Source: JAQWCH01 sp050952725
Lineage (GTDB): Bacteria > Bacillota_I > Bacilli_A > RFN20 > CAG-826
DNA: 64,000 nt
Assembly (NCBI GenBank): GCA_050952725.1
Contig: JBMNLN010000001.1
Span: 310,001 to 374,000, forward strand
Reading direction: 5' to 3'
Made by a program: the position numbers and the translations under genes. Positions 24,815-33,331 of this stretch are shown one piece after another. Every line of letters begins with the position of its first letter. Position 1 is the first letter of the stretch. A model generated the notes under the pieces. The model saw only the letters and a program-made list of their open reading frames with translations, ran no database searches and had not been told where the DNA came from.

Positions 24815-26533
24815 TTATTGACACTTTCGTTTTCTGGAGAAAATGTAGTTGCGAGCAAATACTCCGACCACAATTAAAGAAATAAGAAGCAAGGTAAAGG
24901 TAAGGGAGTGGCGTGTTGTCACATTAGTAAAGATGGGGTTTGTTTGATTGGCGTTAACCCAGCGTTCAATATATTCATAACGCTCAATCGCCTCATGCAC
25001 ATCGCTATCTTCGCTGGTGAGAAAAGCGGTTTGACCTTCGGGGGTCATGGCGCCAATTGCCCAACTCAAAACTGGTAAAACTGTTTCACAAATACCCTGA
25101 GCACCATTGCCGTTACCAAATAAAATGTCATCAGTAATGCAAGCGACTTCATTCGCGGGCGTCATCGTGGATTCATCGACAAAAAGTTCAATATCCTTCT
25201 CATAATTCGTGCTGAGTAACCCATAAGTATTAAAGTGAAACGAAGTTGAATGGTACCTTAGATACCGAGGATTATTATTAACATGCGTTTGGAAAATCGC
25301 AGCGAAATTTTTGTCAGCATCAAAGGAGATATTCCAGGAGGAGAACGATTCTTTTTTAGTTAGTAAATAGACTCCCTGAGAATACCCTGGACTCGGTTTA
25401 GGGAGACCATCTGAAGCACTTAAATATTTATTGGTCCCCACCACTTTTAGAGCGAAGGTATTAACTAGAGTACCGGGTTCTAAGACGAATTTGAGTGTAT
25501 TGTCTAAGACGTAGATTCCATTTAAATCCGGTGTGTATTCTGCATCATATTCATCGATGTAATGATTTTGACCAATTGATGTCTCATTTAAATTCATCCC
25601 TTTGGTTCCTAAAGAACCAATGGTATAAGTTGCGCCAAATCTCAATTTATCCATTGAATCAACCTTGGTATAGATAAGCGCATCCGTCACCGTGACCGTG
25701 CAAGTCGCAATGATGGAAGGGTCGATAATTGAAGTTGCGGTAATTATCGCCTCGCCTGGAGCAATGGCCGTCACTATCCCTTCTTGATCGACCGTGGCAA
25801 TACTATCATTACTCGTTGACCAAGTTACACTTCCATCAGCAGAAGATGGTACTGGTGTCACACTTAAAACTCCTGTTCTTCCAGTGTAAAGAGACATGCT
25901 TTCTGGATGCATTTCCAATGCTTCTAAAGGCGTGGGAATTTCTTGCCAAGTCACGGAATATCTTTGACAATACAAATATCCAGCTGATGTATCGATGCGA
26001 AAAGTAATTGAATTAGAAATGGTAATATCGAGAAGACGGGTAATATCGACGAAGAAAACCGAGCTGCTCCCATACCAATCAGCAAAAGAACTATTCGGAG
26101 GAATCACCGTCTGATAGTCACCACCATCGACTGAATACTTCAAACTGGCACGAGCAGATCCCGCCCAACCTTCGCGCATTGATAAAGTTAATTTTGTAAC
26201 TTTGATGTTATTGTAGGAATTGAGGGTAAGTTGTTGATAAGTATTGGCGACCATGTAGTAACCAAGAAGAGCACCGGGATTTGAATTATAAAAAGAGGCG
26301 GTTGAATTATCGGGAGTTTTTCCGCTTGTATATATCGTCGTACGTGTAGTAGGGGTATAAACCGCGACCCCTGATGCCAATTCTTGTTTATTCGCACTTA
26401 AGGCTTGTAAGGACGTTGCCGCTCCTCCGCCTCCTTGGCGAATGTGGGCATTACCAATTGCAAAAAGAAAAGTGAGGGCTGAAAAGGCAGCCATGAGAGG
26501 AATTAGAAGGCGTTTAATAGGTCTTTCTCTCAT
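24815..26533 (-). CDS. Exported surface protein with BIG2 domain and C-terminal membrane anchor
   Basis: A 572-aa exported protein. A signal sequence (residues 8-27) is followed by a beta-rich region ending in YSVTWQE (to about 197). A bacterial Ig-like BIG2 domain covers about 204-283, with WSTSNDSIATVDQEGIVTAI and a TVTVTD end. A second beta-rich region (about 286-455) starts YTKVDSMDKLRFGATYTIG. A Cys-containing helical module (about 462-535) holds EAIERYEYIERWV. One helix (about 545-565) and RKRKCQ finish the chain. No LPXTG motif is present, so it is probably held by the helix. Function is unknown; binding or adhesion is plausible. Confidence 0.75.
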   Translation of the reverse strand: MRERPIKRLLIPLMAAFSALTFLFAIGNAHIRQGGGGAATSLQALSANKQELASGVAVYTPTTRTTIYTSGKTPDNSTASFYNSNPGALLGYYMVANTYQQLTLNSYNNIKVTKLTLSMREGWAGSARASLKYSVDGGDYQTVIPPNSSFADWYGSSSVFFVDITRLLDITISNSITFRIDTSAGYLYCQRYSVTWQEIPTPLEALEMHPESMSLYTGRTGVLSVTPVPSSADGSVTWSTSNDSIATVDQEGIVTAIAPGEAIITATSIIDPSIIATCTVTVTDALIYTKVDSMDKLRFGATYTIGSLGTKGMNLNETSIGQNHYIDEYDAEYTPDLNGIYVLDNTLKFVLEPGTLVNTFALKVVGTNKYLSASDGLPKPSPGYSQGVYLLTKKESFSSWNISFDADKNFAAIFQTHVNNNPRYLRYHSTSFHFNTYGLLSTNYEKDIELFVDESTMTPANEVACITDDILFGNGNGAQGICETVLPVLSWAIGAMTPEGQTAFLTSEDSDVHEAIERYEYIERWVNANQTNPIFTNVTTRHSLTFTLLLISLIVVGVFARNYIFSRKRKCQ

Positions 26534-26628
26534 AAATTAATCTCTATTCCTTTCGCGCGCGAACCATAGTTTTCTATCACGCTAATCTCGTTTTTTTAGT
26601 TTGTGAAAAAACTCCAAAAACTGTTGGT

Positions 26629-26657
26629 AGTTTAACATGTATTTCTATTGATGTAAA
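26629..26657 (-). promoter_or_regulatory. Promoter of the BIG2 surface protein gene
   Basis: Minus-strand TTTACA (26652-26657), a 17-nt spacer and TAAACT (26629-26634), with TG one base before the -10 box. This leaves a leader of about 90 nt before the start codon at 26533. Confidence 0.55.
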
Positions 26658-26752
26658 GACTTTTTAAAATAAAAAGTTAGTGATTGCTAATTATCAGAGT
26701 AATTTGGGTAAATAGCATGTTTGCATATTTAAAGCGATTGGGCATCTGGTAT

Positions 26753-26781
26753 TTGTTTTTCTCATACTAATTTAATATAAT
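26753..26781 (+). promoter_or_regulatory. Promoter of the membrane protein gene at 26812
   Basis: TTGTTT (26753-26758), a 17-nt spacer and a perfect TATAAT (26776-26781), 30 nt before the start codon. Confidence 0.6.
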
Positions 26782-26811
26782 GGACAGGCGAAATATCGAG
26801 GAATTAACTAT

Positions 26812-27951
26812 ATGGCTAAATACGTACAAGCGAAAAAACAAAAAAATCAAAAAAAAGAGATTTCTCCTGCTTTTTTGCGGTTTAAACTCTTCTTTAGATC
26901 ATTGATTAAAAACGATGCCGCGGTCGAAGGAGGGCGTTTCTCTCCTTGGTGGACCTCACTTCTTATCGCTTTAAGTTCCGTGGTTGTCGCCTTAACTCCC
27001 ACTTTTGTTCAAATCGGTAAAACCCATGGCAATCAAATTCTTAAAGGGGATACTTATTCCACCGATGTCGGTCTTGTTGCATTTTCCGAAGCGTTAAAAG
27101 AACACCATGTCAGTTTAACGATTGAAAAAAATACAGAAGGTAAACATCGTTTGCTCAATGCGGCCGATGAAGCGACAACTAAACTTGTCTTTACTGAAAA
27201 CCTCACTCTAGACACTCAATCCTATGATTATTTTCTCTATAAAACCAGTGATGATGTTGCTAAATTTAAGGTTTTTTATTTTGTTGAAGGCCCCACCTCT
27301 GATTTTAAAATTCTCCGCGAATACTTACGAAACTTAAAATATAGTGAAAAAAATCCCATTGAAGGACAAATCAGACCAGTATCTTATCTCATCTTAACTG
27401 ATGTTCAACTCTCTGGGGCTAATTACAAATTCGCCACTGAAATGAATGGCACCACAACTGCCAGCGCGGTTTCTGGTGATTATTCACTTTTACCAACTGG
27501 TTATTCACTTGCTACTTTTGCAACCAAGTCAGCAACTGGGGAAAACATCGTCACTCTAAAAGAGAATGCCGCAACTTATGAAAAATACGTCGAAGGAGTT
27601 CTTTCAAATTGGAGCAATTTCTATAACGAAGCATATAAACCTGTAAAGAAAATCGCTTTCTGGACTTTATCGGGAACTTATGCTGGTGCCTATGTGGTTA
27701 TCGTTCTCTTCTTGGGTTTAGTTCTTTTTCTGATTACCCGTGGCAAATACAGCGTTAACCGCGATTGGAAATTTTTCCAAGCAATGGGGGTCGGCGCCTG
27801 GATGTCTTTCACTCCCGCACTTCTTACTTTACTGGTCGGCCTTTTCTCACCTGGTTATGCAGCGATGGGTTTTATTATGCTTAACTCTTTCCGCGTAATG
27901 TGGTTCTCGATGAAAGCAATGCGAGAAAGTACGCCTCCTACAACAAAATAA
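26812..27951 (+). CDS. Membrane protein of unknown function with large extracytoplasmic domain
   Basis: A 379-aa protein I cannot assign to a family. A very basic N-terminus (about 45 residues, many Lys and Gln) precedes the first helix (about residues 46-66). Residues 70-285 form a hydrophilic domain with no cysteine, probably outside the cell. Three helices follow (about 288-311, 322-345 and 347-365), with a short charged tail. Overall layout recalls proteins that flank maltodextrin transport systems, but I see no matching motif. It lies between two exported proteins and has its own promoter and terminator. Confidence 0.7.
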   Translation: MAKYVQAKKQKNQKKEISPAFLRFKLFFRSLIKNDAAVEGGRFSPWWTSLLIALSSVVVALTPTFVQIGKTHGNQILKGDTYSTDVGLVAFSEALKEHHVSLTIEKNTEGKHRLLNAADEATTKLVFTENLTLDTQSYDYFLYKTSDDVAKFKVFYFVEGPTSDFKILREYLRNLKYSEKNPIEGQIRPVSYLILTDVQLSGANYKFATEMNGTTTASAVSGDYSLLPTGYSLATFATKSATGENIVTLKENAATYEKYVEGVLSNWSNFYNEAYKPVKKIAFWTLSGTYAGAYVVIVLFLGLVLFLITRGKYSVNRDWKFFQAMGVGAWMSFTPALLTLLVGLFSPGYAAMGFIMLNSFRVMWFSMKAMRESTPPTTK

Positions 27952-27973
27952 AATAGGATTTACATATGTTTTT

Positions 27974-28004
27974 AAAAAAAGCGGACTAAAATGTCTGCTT
28001 TTTT
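27974..28004 (+). terminator. Rho-independent terminator
   Basis: GCGGAC (27981-27986) pairs with GTCTGC (27993-27998), one G-T pair. The stem is extended by A and T tracts on each side and ends in TTTTTT. Confidence 0.75.
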
Positions 28005-28042
28005 ATTTTATCGCATATTTAACAAGGTTTTTTTGTAAATGC

Positions 28043-28071
28043 TTGACATTTTTGTTGCAATGAATGAAAAT
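28043..28071 (+). promoter_or_regulatory. Promoter of the starch-binding-like protein gene
   Basis: A perfect TTGACA (28043-28048) and a 17-nt spacer lead to GAAAAT (28066-28071), a weak -10 box. GGAGGT lies further downstream before the ATG. Confidence 0.45.
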
Positions 28072-28113
28072 AGGCGCATATATCTTTTGGTATGAACGGA
28101 GGTATATCAAACT

Positions 28114-28917
28114 ATGAAATTTACTAAAAAGAAAACATGGATTACTTTAACTGCCGGGTTCGCTCTTGCGGCAGGCGTTTTAGGTGCTGCCGATTTAACG
28201 AAAACCAATCCTAATTTGGAAGCGGGTGCAGCGACTCCGCAGAGCGATAGACGAATATATGTCGTTCTCGAACAATATTGGGGAAACGATATGTACATTC
28301 ATTATTGGGGCGGGGGTCATGGGACCGATTGGAACAACTGCCCCAAAATGATTAAAGTCGTTTCTGATTATTATGCAGGGCTTTTTTATTGGGATGTCCC
28401 TGTTGGTGTCACTGATTTTTTAGTAAAAACTTCAGCTGGTAATGTCGGAAAGACATCTGATCAATCTAATGATATCGCTATTTCTAATCTCCAGGTTGGC
28501 ACGAATTACAAAGCCGCCCAAGTGAAACCATGGGTTGCCGACCACCTTAAACGCGATGTTACTTTCCCCGATACCCTCCCTAGTAATAGCGGACAAGCCG
28601 CTGCGATTTTAGGAAAAATTGAATCCTGTGAAAATAGCCATGCTAGTGGATATAATGCTTGGCCCCAATTAAATGATTTATTTATTTCCCCTAGTTCTCT
28701 TGATGGGAATACTTCTGTTTATGAGTTGAATGGTAATACTACGACTATCACTAATAAGATCGCTATGTTACAAAGGGAATATGCCGCTGATCAAGCATCG
28801 CCAGTTTTAATATTCAATGACCAGCAGAAAAATATTCCGACTATCTTGATTGTTGGTGTTCTCGGTCTTGTTTTACTTGGCGCTTTTATTTTCTCTAATC
28901 GAAAAAGAATCGCCTAA
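28114..28917 (+). CDS. Exported protein with starch-binding-like (CBM26-type) domain and C-terminal anchor
   Basis: A 267-aa exported protein. A signal peptide (to about residue 25) is followed by a small aromatic-rich domain (about 48-135): IYVVLEQYWGNDMYIHYWGG, DWNNCPKM, YYAGLFYWDVP. The spacing of W, Y and P resembles CBM26-type starch-binding modules; this is pattern recognition, not a database match. A Cys-containing helical stretch (about 168-235) ends with MLQREYAADQ, as in the BIG2 protein. One helix (NIPTILIVGVLGLVLLGAF) and SNRKRIA end the chain. It may display a carbohydrate-binding domain on the cell surface. Confidence 0.7.
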   Translation: MKFTKKKTWITLTAGFALAAGVLGAADLTKTNPNLEAGAATPQSDRRIYVVLEQYWGNDMYIHYWGGGHGTDWNNCPKMIKVVSDYYAGLFYWDVPVGVTDFLVKTSAGNVGKTSDQSNDIAISNLQVGTNYKAAQVKPWVADHLKRDVTFPDTLPSNSGQAAAILGKIESCENSHASGYNAWPQLNDLFISPSSLDGNTSVYELNGNTTTITNKIAMLQREYAADQASPVLIFNDQQKNIPTILIVGVLGLVLLGAFIFSNRKRIA

Positions 28918-28939
28918 TCTTTTCTATTTGTAACCCCCT

Positions 28940-28969
28940 AAAACACCTAGACGAAAATCTAGGTGTTTT
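28940..28969. terminator. Bidirectional terminator
   Basis: AAAACACCTAGA (28940-28951) and TCTAGGTGTTTT (28958-28969) form a perfect 12-bp stem with a CGAAAA loop. It separates two convergent genes, and the last base of the stem lies in the stop codon of the minus-strand gene. Confidence 0.9.
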
Positions 28970-29310
28970 TAATCCCCGTAGTCCGAACCACGCGAGATAT
29001 CGTTTAATAAAATGTTTAAATGATTGGTAATGTCGGTTAATTCTCGATAAATATAATCTGGTTGATCAACTAGAGGAATTTCATAGTTGCCCGTAAAGAT
29101 AACTTTTTTTTCTTTTTGAACCACTTCTATCATATAGGTGATGATTGTTTCTTCTTGATTGGGAAATTTTTCAATCAATCGTAATAATTGCGTGTTAAAT
29201 ACTGGTTCAATATAAAAAGTTTCTCCCGTGGCCAGAAGGAAAAATTTAGCGAAGTTTTTTTCGGGATGAGTCGGATGTTGTAATTTCATCAAATCTGCAT
29301 AATTCATCAT
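28969..29310 (-). CDS. Protein of unknown function
   Basis: A 113-aa soluble protein, not recognised. It is mixed alpha/beta in character (FFLLATGETFYIEPVFN, KKVIFTGNYEIPLV) with a helical C-terminal half. It has no Cys, signal peptide or membrane segment. GAAGGT lies 6 nt before the first of two consecutive ATG codons. It is a single gene, divergent from the Cof-type phosphatase gene, with a strong terminator at its end. Confidence 0.65.
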   Translation of the reverse strand: MMNYADLMKLQHPTHPEKNFAKFFLLATGETFYIEPVFNTQLLRLIEKFPNQEETIITYMIEVVQKEKKVIFTGNYEIPLVDQPDYIYRELTDITNHLNILLNDISRGSDYGD

Positions 29311-29362
29311 CTTTACCTTCGGTATTTTAACATATAATATAAAGCATTAGGAGGAAACCAGT

Positions 29363-30169
29363 TTGAAAGAGCGCATTAAAAAGATTAAAGTCGTAGTTAC
29401 TGATATTGATGGCACCCTCTACTCTCATCAGAGCAATTCGGTTCCTCAAAGTGCAGTTGCAGCCGTGGAAGAACTCCAAGCAAAGGGAATTAAGGTTTTT
29501 TTGTGCTCCGGTCGCAATCTCTATTTAATTCGTAAATCTGGTGTTTTAGACTATATCACTCCTGACGGTTATATCACGATGAATGGCGCAAATGCGATTA
29601 TCGATGGAAAGATTATTTATCGTTATCCGATTCCTTCTTCTGAAGTTAACGCTTTAATCAAGTTTGCCAAACGTTTGAAGTTTGGTTTAACTCTAATCGA
29701 AGAAGATGCTGGTCATATTAATATGGTCGATGAACGCGTCATTTCTGCACATGAAAAATATAATACTCGGTTTCCACAACCGCGGACTTTTCCAGATCAT
29801 TATGACCGTGTGGTCTATCAGGCAATCGCCTTTTGTGATGAACTTGATGAGTCGTTATTCTTGCCTCATTTACAAGGTTGTAAAACTGCGCGTTGGGATG
29901 AATTTGCTGTCGATATTATGCCAAAAGATGGCGATAAAGCCAAAGGAATTCTGGCGATGCTTGAATACTACAACTTTCAACCAGAAAATGTCTTATCGCT
30001 TGGTGATGGTCTCAACGATGTCGAAATGCTGCAATTTTCAGGAATTTCCATCGCAATGGGGAATGCTCGTCCCGAAGTCAAAGCTGTCGCCGATTATGTA
30101 ACCGATAATATTGATGATGATGGATGGGCGAATGCCTTGAAGCATTACGGACTAATTAAAGGTCAATAA
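29363..30169 (+). CDS. Cof-type HAD-superfamily phosphatase
   Basis: A 268-aa HAD IIB phosphatase. VVTDIDGTLYS has the nucleophile Asp14 and Asp16, FLCSGRN is motif II, and SLGDGLNDVEML is motif IV; the cap between is the alpha/beta Cof type. KDGDKAKGI supplies the motif III lysine. Relatives dephosphorylate sugar phosphates or flavin and pyridoxal phosphates; no single substrate can be named. The start is a TTG at 29363, with AGGAGG 8 nt upstream and no better ATG. Confidence 0.87.
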   Translation: MKERIKKIKVVVTDIDGTLYSHQSNSVPQSAVAAVEELQAKGIKVFLCSGRNLYLIRKSGVLDYITPDGYITMNGANAIIDGKIIYRYPIPSSEVNALIKFAKRLKFGLTLIEEDAGHINMVDERVISAHEKYNTRFPQPRTFPDHYDRVVYQAIAFCDELDESLFLPHLQGCKTARWDEFAVDIMPKDGDKAKGILAMLEYYNFQPENVLSLGDGLNDVEMLQFSGISIAMGNARPEVKAVADYVTDNIDDDGWANALKHYGLIKGQ

Positions 30170-30197
30170 AAATATTGTAAATTGGCTGTGATTTGTA

Positions 30198-30228
30198 AAA
30201 AAACAAGTACTAAAACCGCTTGTTTTTT
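30198..30228. terminator. Bidirectional terminator
   Basis: AAAAAACAAG (30198-30207) and CTTGTTTTTT (30219-30228) pair perfectly across an 11-nt loop, between the convergent HAD and rlmH genes. The minus-strand stop codon of rlmH overlaps the end of the stem. Confidence 0.85.
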
Positions 30229-30706
30229 ATTTATGGTAAGGTTCATTTTTAGCGATTCGAAAAGCGCGATAGACTTGTTCTAAAAGAATTAAACGCATTA
30301 GTTGATGAGGAAAAGTCATCTTGGAAAAACTAATCCGTCGTTGTGCCCGTTTCCTTATTGTTGGGCTTAATCCTAAAGAACTACCAATTAAAAAAGTAAG
30401 ACACGCATTACCAAGAGCAAACATCTTCATCAACTCCACGCTAAAGGATTCTGAATCAAAACTCTCCCCTTCAAGATCAAGAGCGATGACATAATCATAA
30501 GGCTCAATGTTTTTTTCGATTTTAATACTCTCTTTTTCGAGTATTTGCTCTTCTTCTTTTGGGCTACTATTTTTAGGAATTGGTAAGTCGGGAATCTCGA
30601 TAATTTCAATTTCGGTATAAGGTTTTAAACGTTTTTCGTACTCTTTAATTAAAATTCTCAAAGCGTGTTCTTTGATTTTCCCCACAGCAATTATTTTAAT
30701 TTTCAT
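30227..30706 (-). CDS. rlmH: 23S rRNA pseudouridine(1915) N3-methyltransferase
   Basis: A 159-aa SPOUT methyltransferase that modifies helix 69 of 23S rRNA. IIAVGKIKE opens the chain. The trefoil-knot region reads LTFLIGSSLGLSPTI, and the end FPHQLMRLILLEQVYRAFRI followed by NEPYHK is the diagnostic C-terminus. I chose ATG 30706, since GGAGG is 5 nt upstream. The stop of the upstream metallo-hydrolase gene overlaps this start by 11 bp. Confidence 0.95.
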   Translation of the reverse strand: MKIKIIAVGKIKEHALRILIKEYEKRLKPYTEIEIIEIPDLPIPKNSSPKEEEQILEKESIKIEKNIEPYDYVIALDLEGESFDSESFSVELMKMFALGNACLTFLIGSSLGLSPTIRKRAQRRISFSKMTFPHQLMRLILLEQVYRAFRIAKNEPYHK

Positions 30707-31457
30707 CTCGGCCTCCAATGGTTAACTGCCATTGTTTGGCGGGATAAACCCGATATTGATTAATATCGATTCGTTGACGAAGGAAAATTTTTCGATAGGC
30801 CGCAAGAGCAAGTTCCGGGGTATTGGCCTCTTCCGAAAGGTGGGCTAAAACAATTTCTTTGGTTTTTGGACCAATAACTTCGGTAATATACATCGCGCTA
30901 TCTTCATTGGAAAGATGACCATAGTCGCTTAAAATTCTTTGAATTAATTCAAAAGGGCGTTCGGTTTTCAAAAGCATCCGCACATTATGATTGCTTTCGA
31001 TAATGTAATAAGTCGCATTTTCTATCAAACGCAAATTTTTTTCATTAATAAAACCGGTGTCCGTGATATAGACGAGTTTTTCATCATCGACCTCAAAAAT
31101 ATAACCAAAGGTTCCTGGACGATCATGGGAAAGTTCGAGAGGAGTCACTTTAAAACCATAGAGGTTATAAGCTATGTATGGTTCGAGGATGTTTTCTTCC
31201 GTAGCTTCAAGATATGAAAGAGTTTCTTTAGAGCCATAACAAACATCTTTTGGAATACTTTTAAAATCCCGTAAATGATCTGAATGATTATGAGTGTAAA
31301 AAATCGCCTGAATACTCTCTAAAGCAATCCCCGCCTCTTCTAGACGTGTATAAAAGTCATTTAAGGCCAACCCCATATCGATGAGAATTCGTTGACCTTT
31401 GTGGCTCAAAACCGTGCAATTTCCTTTTGATCCACTAGCAAGAATATAAAACTTCAT
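30696..31457 (-). CDS. walJ: MBL-fold metallo-hydrolase, WalJ/YycJ family
   Basis: A 253-aa metallo-beta-lactamase-fold protein. The metal site is THNHSDHLRD (about residues 58-67), with LSHDRPGTFGYIFE and VYITDTGF further on. The context dnaB upstream and rlmH downstream is that of Bacillus YycJ. Those proteins are putative nucleases linked to DNA repair and cell-wall regulation. No WalRK two-component genes lie next to it here. ATG 31457 follows the dnaB stop by 2 bp. Confidence 0.85.
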   Translation of the reverse strand: MKFYILASGSKGNCTVLSHKGQRILIDMGLALNDFYTRLEEAGIALESIQAIFYTHNHSDHLRDFKSIPKDVCYGSKETLSYLEATEENILEPYIAYNLYGFKVTPLELSHDRPGTFGYIFEVDDEKLVYITDTGFINEKNLRLIENATYYIIESNHNVRMLLKTERPFELIQRILSDYGHLSNEDSAMYITEVIGPKTKEIVLAHLSEEANTPELALAAYRKIFLRQRIDINQYRVYPAKQWQLTIGGRDEN

Positions 31458-31459
31458 CG

Positions 31460-32872
31460 TTAATCATCACTAAAGGCTGGTCCAGCTCCAGAGAAATCAG
31501 CAGCGTGGGTTAAGGTATCAAAACGACCAATTGCTTTTGAGAACAAAAGGGTGGCAATTCCTGTGGGACCATTGCGGTTTTTAGCAACGATGACTTCGAC
31601 TTCGCTTGGATTTAAGGGACTGGGAGGAAGGGGTTCGCCTTCTTCTTTTTTCTTCTCTTCTGAATCGCCTTGATAGTCTTCGCGATATAAAAGCATCACC
31701 ACGTCAGCATCTTGCTCTAACGATCCCGATTCGCGTAAATCAGAAAGAAGCGGACGTTTACTTGGGCGTGCTTCAGCGCGACGGGAAAGTTGTGAGACAA
31801 CAATAATCGGAATTTTTAAATCGCGCGCCAATTCTTTTAAGGCACGGGAAATTTCACTAACTTCTAATTGCCGTGATTCAAATCGCTTGGATCCAGTTGT
31901 AATCAGCCCAATATAGTCGATGACAAGCATTGATAAATCGCTGTGTGCGGCTTGAAGTTTTTTCGCTTTAGCAACTAAGTCCAGCAAGCGAATCCCTGGT
32001 GTATCATCGATATAGAGTGGTAATGACGCAAGGACTGAAAGGGCATCAGAAACTTTTTTTTGATCGTCGCGAGATAAGCGATTTGTTTGAATTTTATCTA
32101 AAGGCACGGTTGAATGACAGGCGAGTAAACGCATAATTAATTGTTCTGCTGGCATTTCAATTGAGAAGATGCCGACCGTTTTATGGGTTTTAAGAGCGGC
32201 ATTATAAGCGAGGTTTAAAGCAAATGCGGTTTTGCCAACTGAAGGACGGGCAGCAATAATGGTCATCGCCCCTCTTTGAAAACCATGAGTTAATTCGTTG
32301 AGCCGAGAATATCCAGTTGGAACACCAGTGACCTTACCATCACCGCTAGTTTTAAGGGTGGCTAAAGTTTGTTCAACTACCCCGGCGATATCGGCTGCTG
32401 ATCTAAAGTCAGAAATTCGTCTTTTTTCCGTCACGCTGCCAACCTTATCACCTGCGATAGCGACGAATTCTGAAAGATCTTCAATCTCTGTTTTTTGATA
32501 GTCATCAACAATTTCTTCAAGAGTAGTTAAAAGTTGCCGGAGCACCGAGTTATCTTGAAGGATTTTGATATAGAAATCAAGATTGGTAAACCCAATTGAG
32601 GAACTGGCAATTTCATCGAGATAATCAAGTCCGCCGATTGCTTCAATTTCTTTCATATTAGTCAGTTCTTGGAAAAGCGTTTGTAAATCGACTGGTTCGC
32701 TACGGCTTTGCAAATTCTTCATCGCATTGAAAATCGACTTATGTTCGGGGAGAAAAAATTCTTCTTCAGTCAACCTTCCAAGTCCAGTTGCGAGGGCTTC
32801 ATGATTGAGCACCATTGAACCAAGGACAGTTTTTTCAGCATTCGCATTACGCGGTAATTCAATTTTTGCCAT
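31460..32872 (-). CDS. dnaB: Replicative DNA helicase
   Basis: A 470-aa hexameric helicase of the replication fork. The N-terminal helical domain begins AEKTVLGSMVLNHEAL. The RecA-like domain has Walker A ARPSVGKTAFALN, SLPLYIDDTPG, MLVIDYIGLI, and VVSQLSRRAEARP, followed by DLRESGSLEQDADVV. Motifs and length are normal; no intein is present. The start overlaps the rplI stop region by 14 bp. Confidence 0.96.
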   Translation of the reverse strand: MAKIELPRNANAEKTVLGSMVLNHEALATGLGRLTEEEFFLPEHKSIFNAMKNLQSRSEPVDLQTLFQELTNMKEIEAIGGLDYLDEIASSSIGFTNLDFYIKILQDNSVLRQLLTTLEEIVDDYQKTEIEDLSEFVAIAGDKVGSVTEKRRISDFRSAADIAGVVEQTLATLKTSGDGKVTGVPTGYSRLNELTHGFQRGAMTIIAARPSVGKTAFALNLAYNAALKTHKTVGIFSIEMPAEQLIMRLLACHSTVPLDKIQTNRLSRDDQKKVSDALSVLASLPLYIDDTPGIRLLDLVAKAKKLQAAHSDLSMLVIDYIGLITTGSKRFESRQLEVSEISRALKELARDLKIPIIVVSQLSRRAEARPSKRPLLSDLRESGSLEQDADVVMLLYREDYQGDSEEKKKEEGEPLPPSPLNPSEVEVIVAKNRNGPTGIATLLFSKAIGRFDTLTHAADFSGAGPAFSDD

Positions 32873-33320
32873 CTTCTAAATCCTCCACGATTACAGTAAT
32901 AGCGCCAATCACTTCCTTATCAAGTTCAATTTCAACCACCGTTTCACCTCGGTGAGTAATCGGAGTATAATCGATTAATTTTCGCCGATCAATCACGATG
33001 TTATATTCTTTTAAAAGTTCGGTTTCGATTTGTTTTGAAGTAATTGATCCAAACATTTTGCCATCTTGACCAATGCGGACCTGAAAAGTGAGCTTGATAT
33101 CTTGTAATTGTTTCTTAATCTGCAAAGCTTCTTCTTTTTTAGCCGCCTTTTGATCTTTGACCGCTTGTTGTTGTTGTTTGAGAACTTCACTACTTCCCTT
33201 TGTGAAAGGGACAGCGAGTTTTCGAGGAAATAAAAAGTTGTTCGCATAGCCAGCGCTCACTTCGACAATCTGATCTTTTTTACCAACTGATTTTACATCT
33301 TTTAATAAAATTACTTTCAT
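32859..33320 (-). CDS. rplI: Ribosomal protein bL9
   Basis: A 153-aa large-subunit protein. The N-terminal domain MKVILLKDVKSVGKKDQIVE and GYANNFLFPRKLA are typical, followed by the connecting Lys/Glu/Ala-rich helix and the C-terminal domain with GKMFGSITSKQI. Length is usual. It lies 11 bp after gdpP and overlaps dnaB. Confidence 0.95.
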   Translation of the reverse strand: MKVILLKDVKSVGKKDQIVEVSAGYANNFLFPRKLAVPFTKGSSEVLKQQQQAVKDQKAAKKEEALQIKKQLQDIKLTFQVRIGQDGKMFGSITSKQIETELLKEYNIVIDRRKLIDYTPITHRGETVVEIELDKEVIGAITVIVEDLEDGKN

Positions 33321-33331
33321 CTCCCCTCACC

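Noticed and set aside
24815..28917. Sortase-anchored (LPXTG) surface proteins
   Set aside because: Neither C-terminus has an LPXTG-like motif before the hydrophobic helix, and no sortase gene lies in the window.
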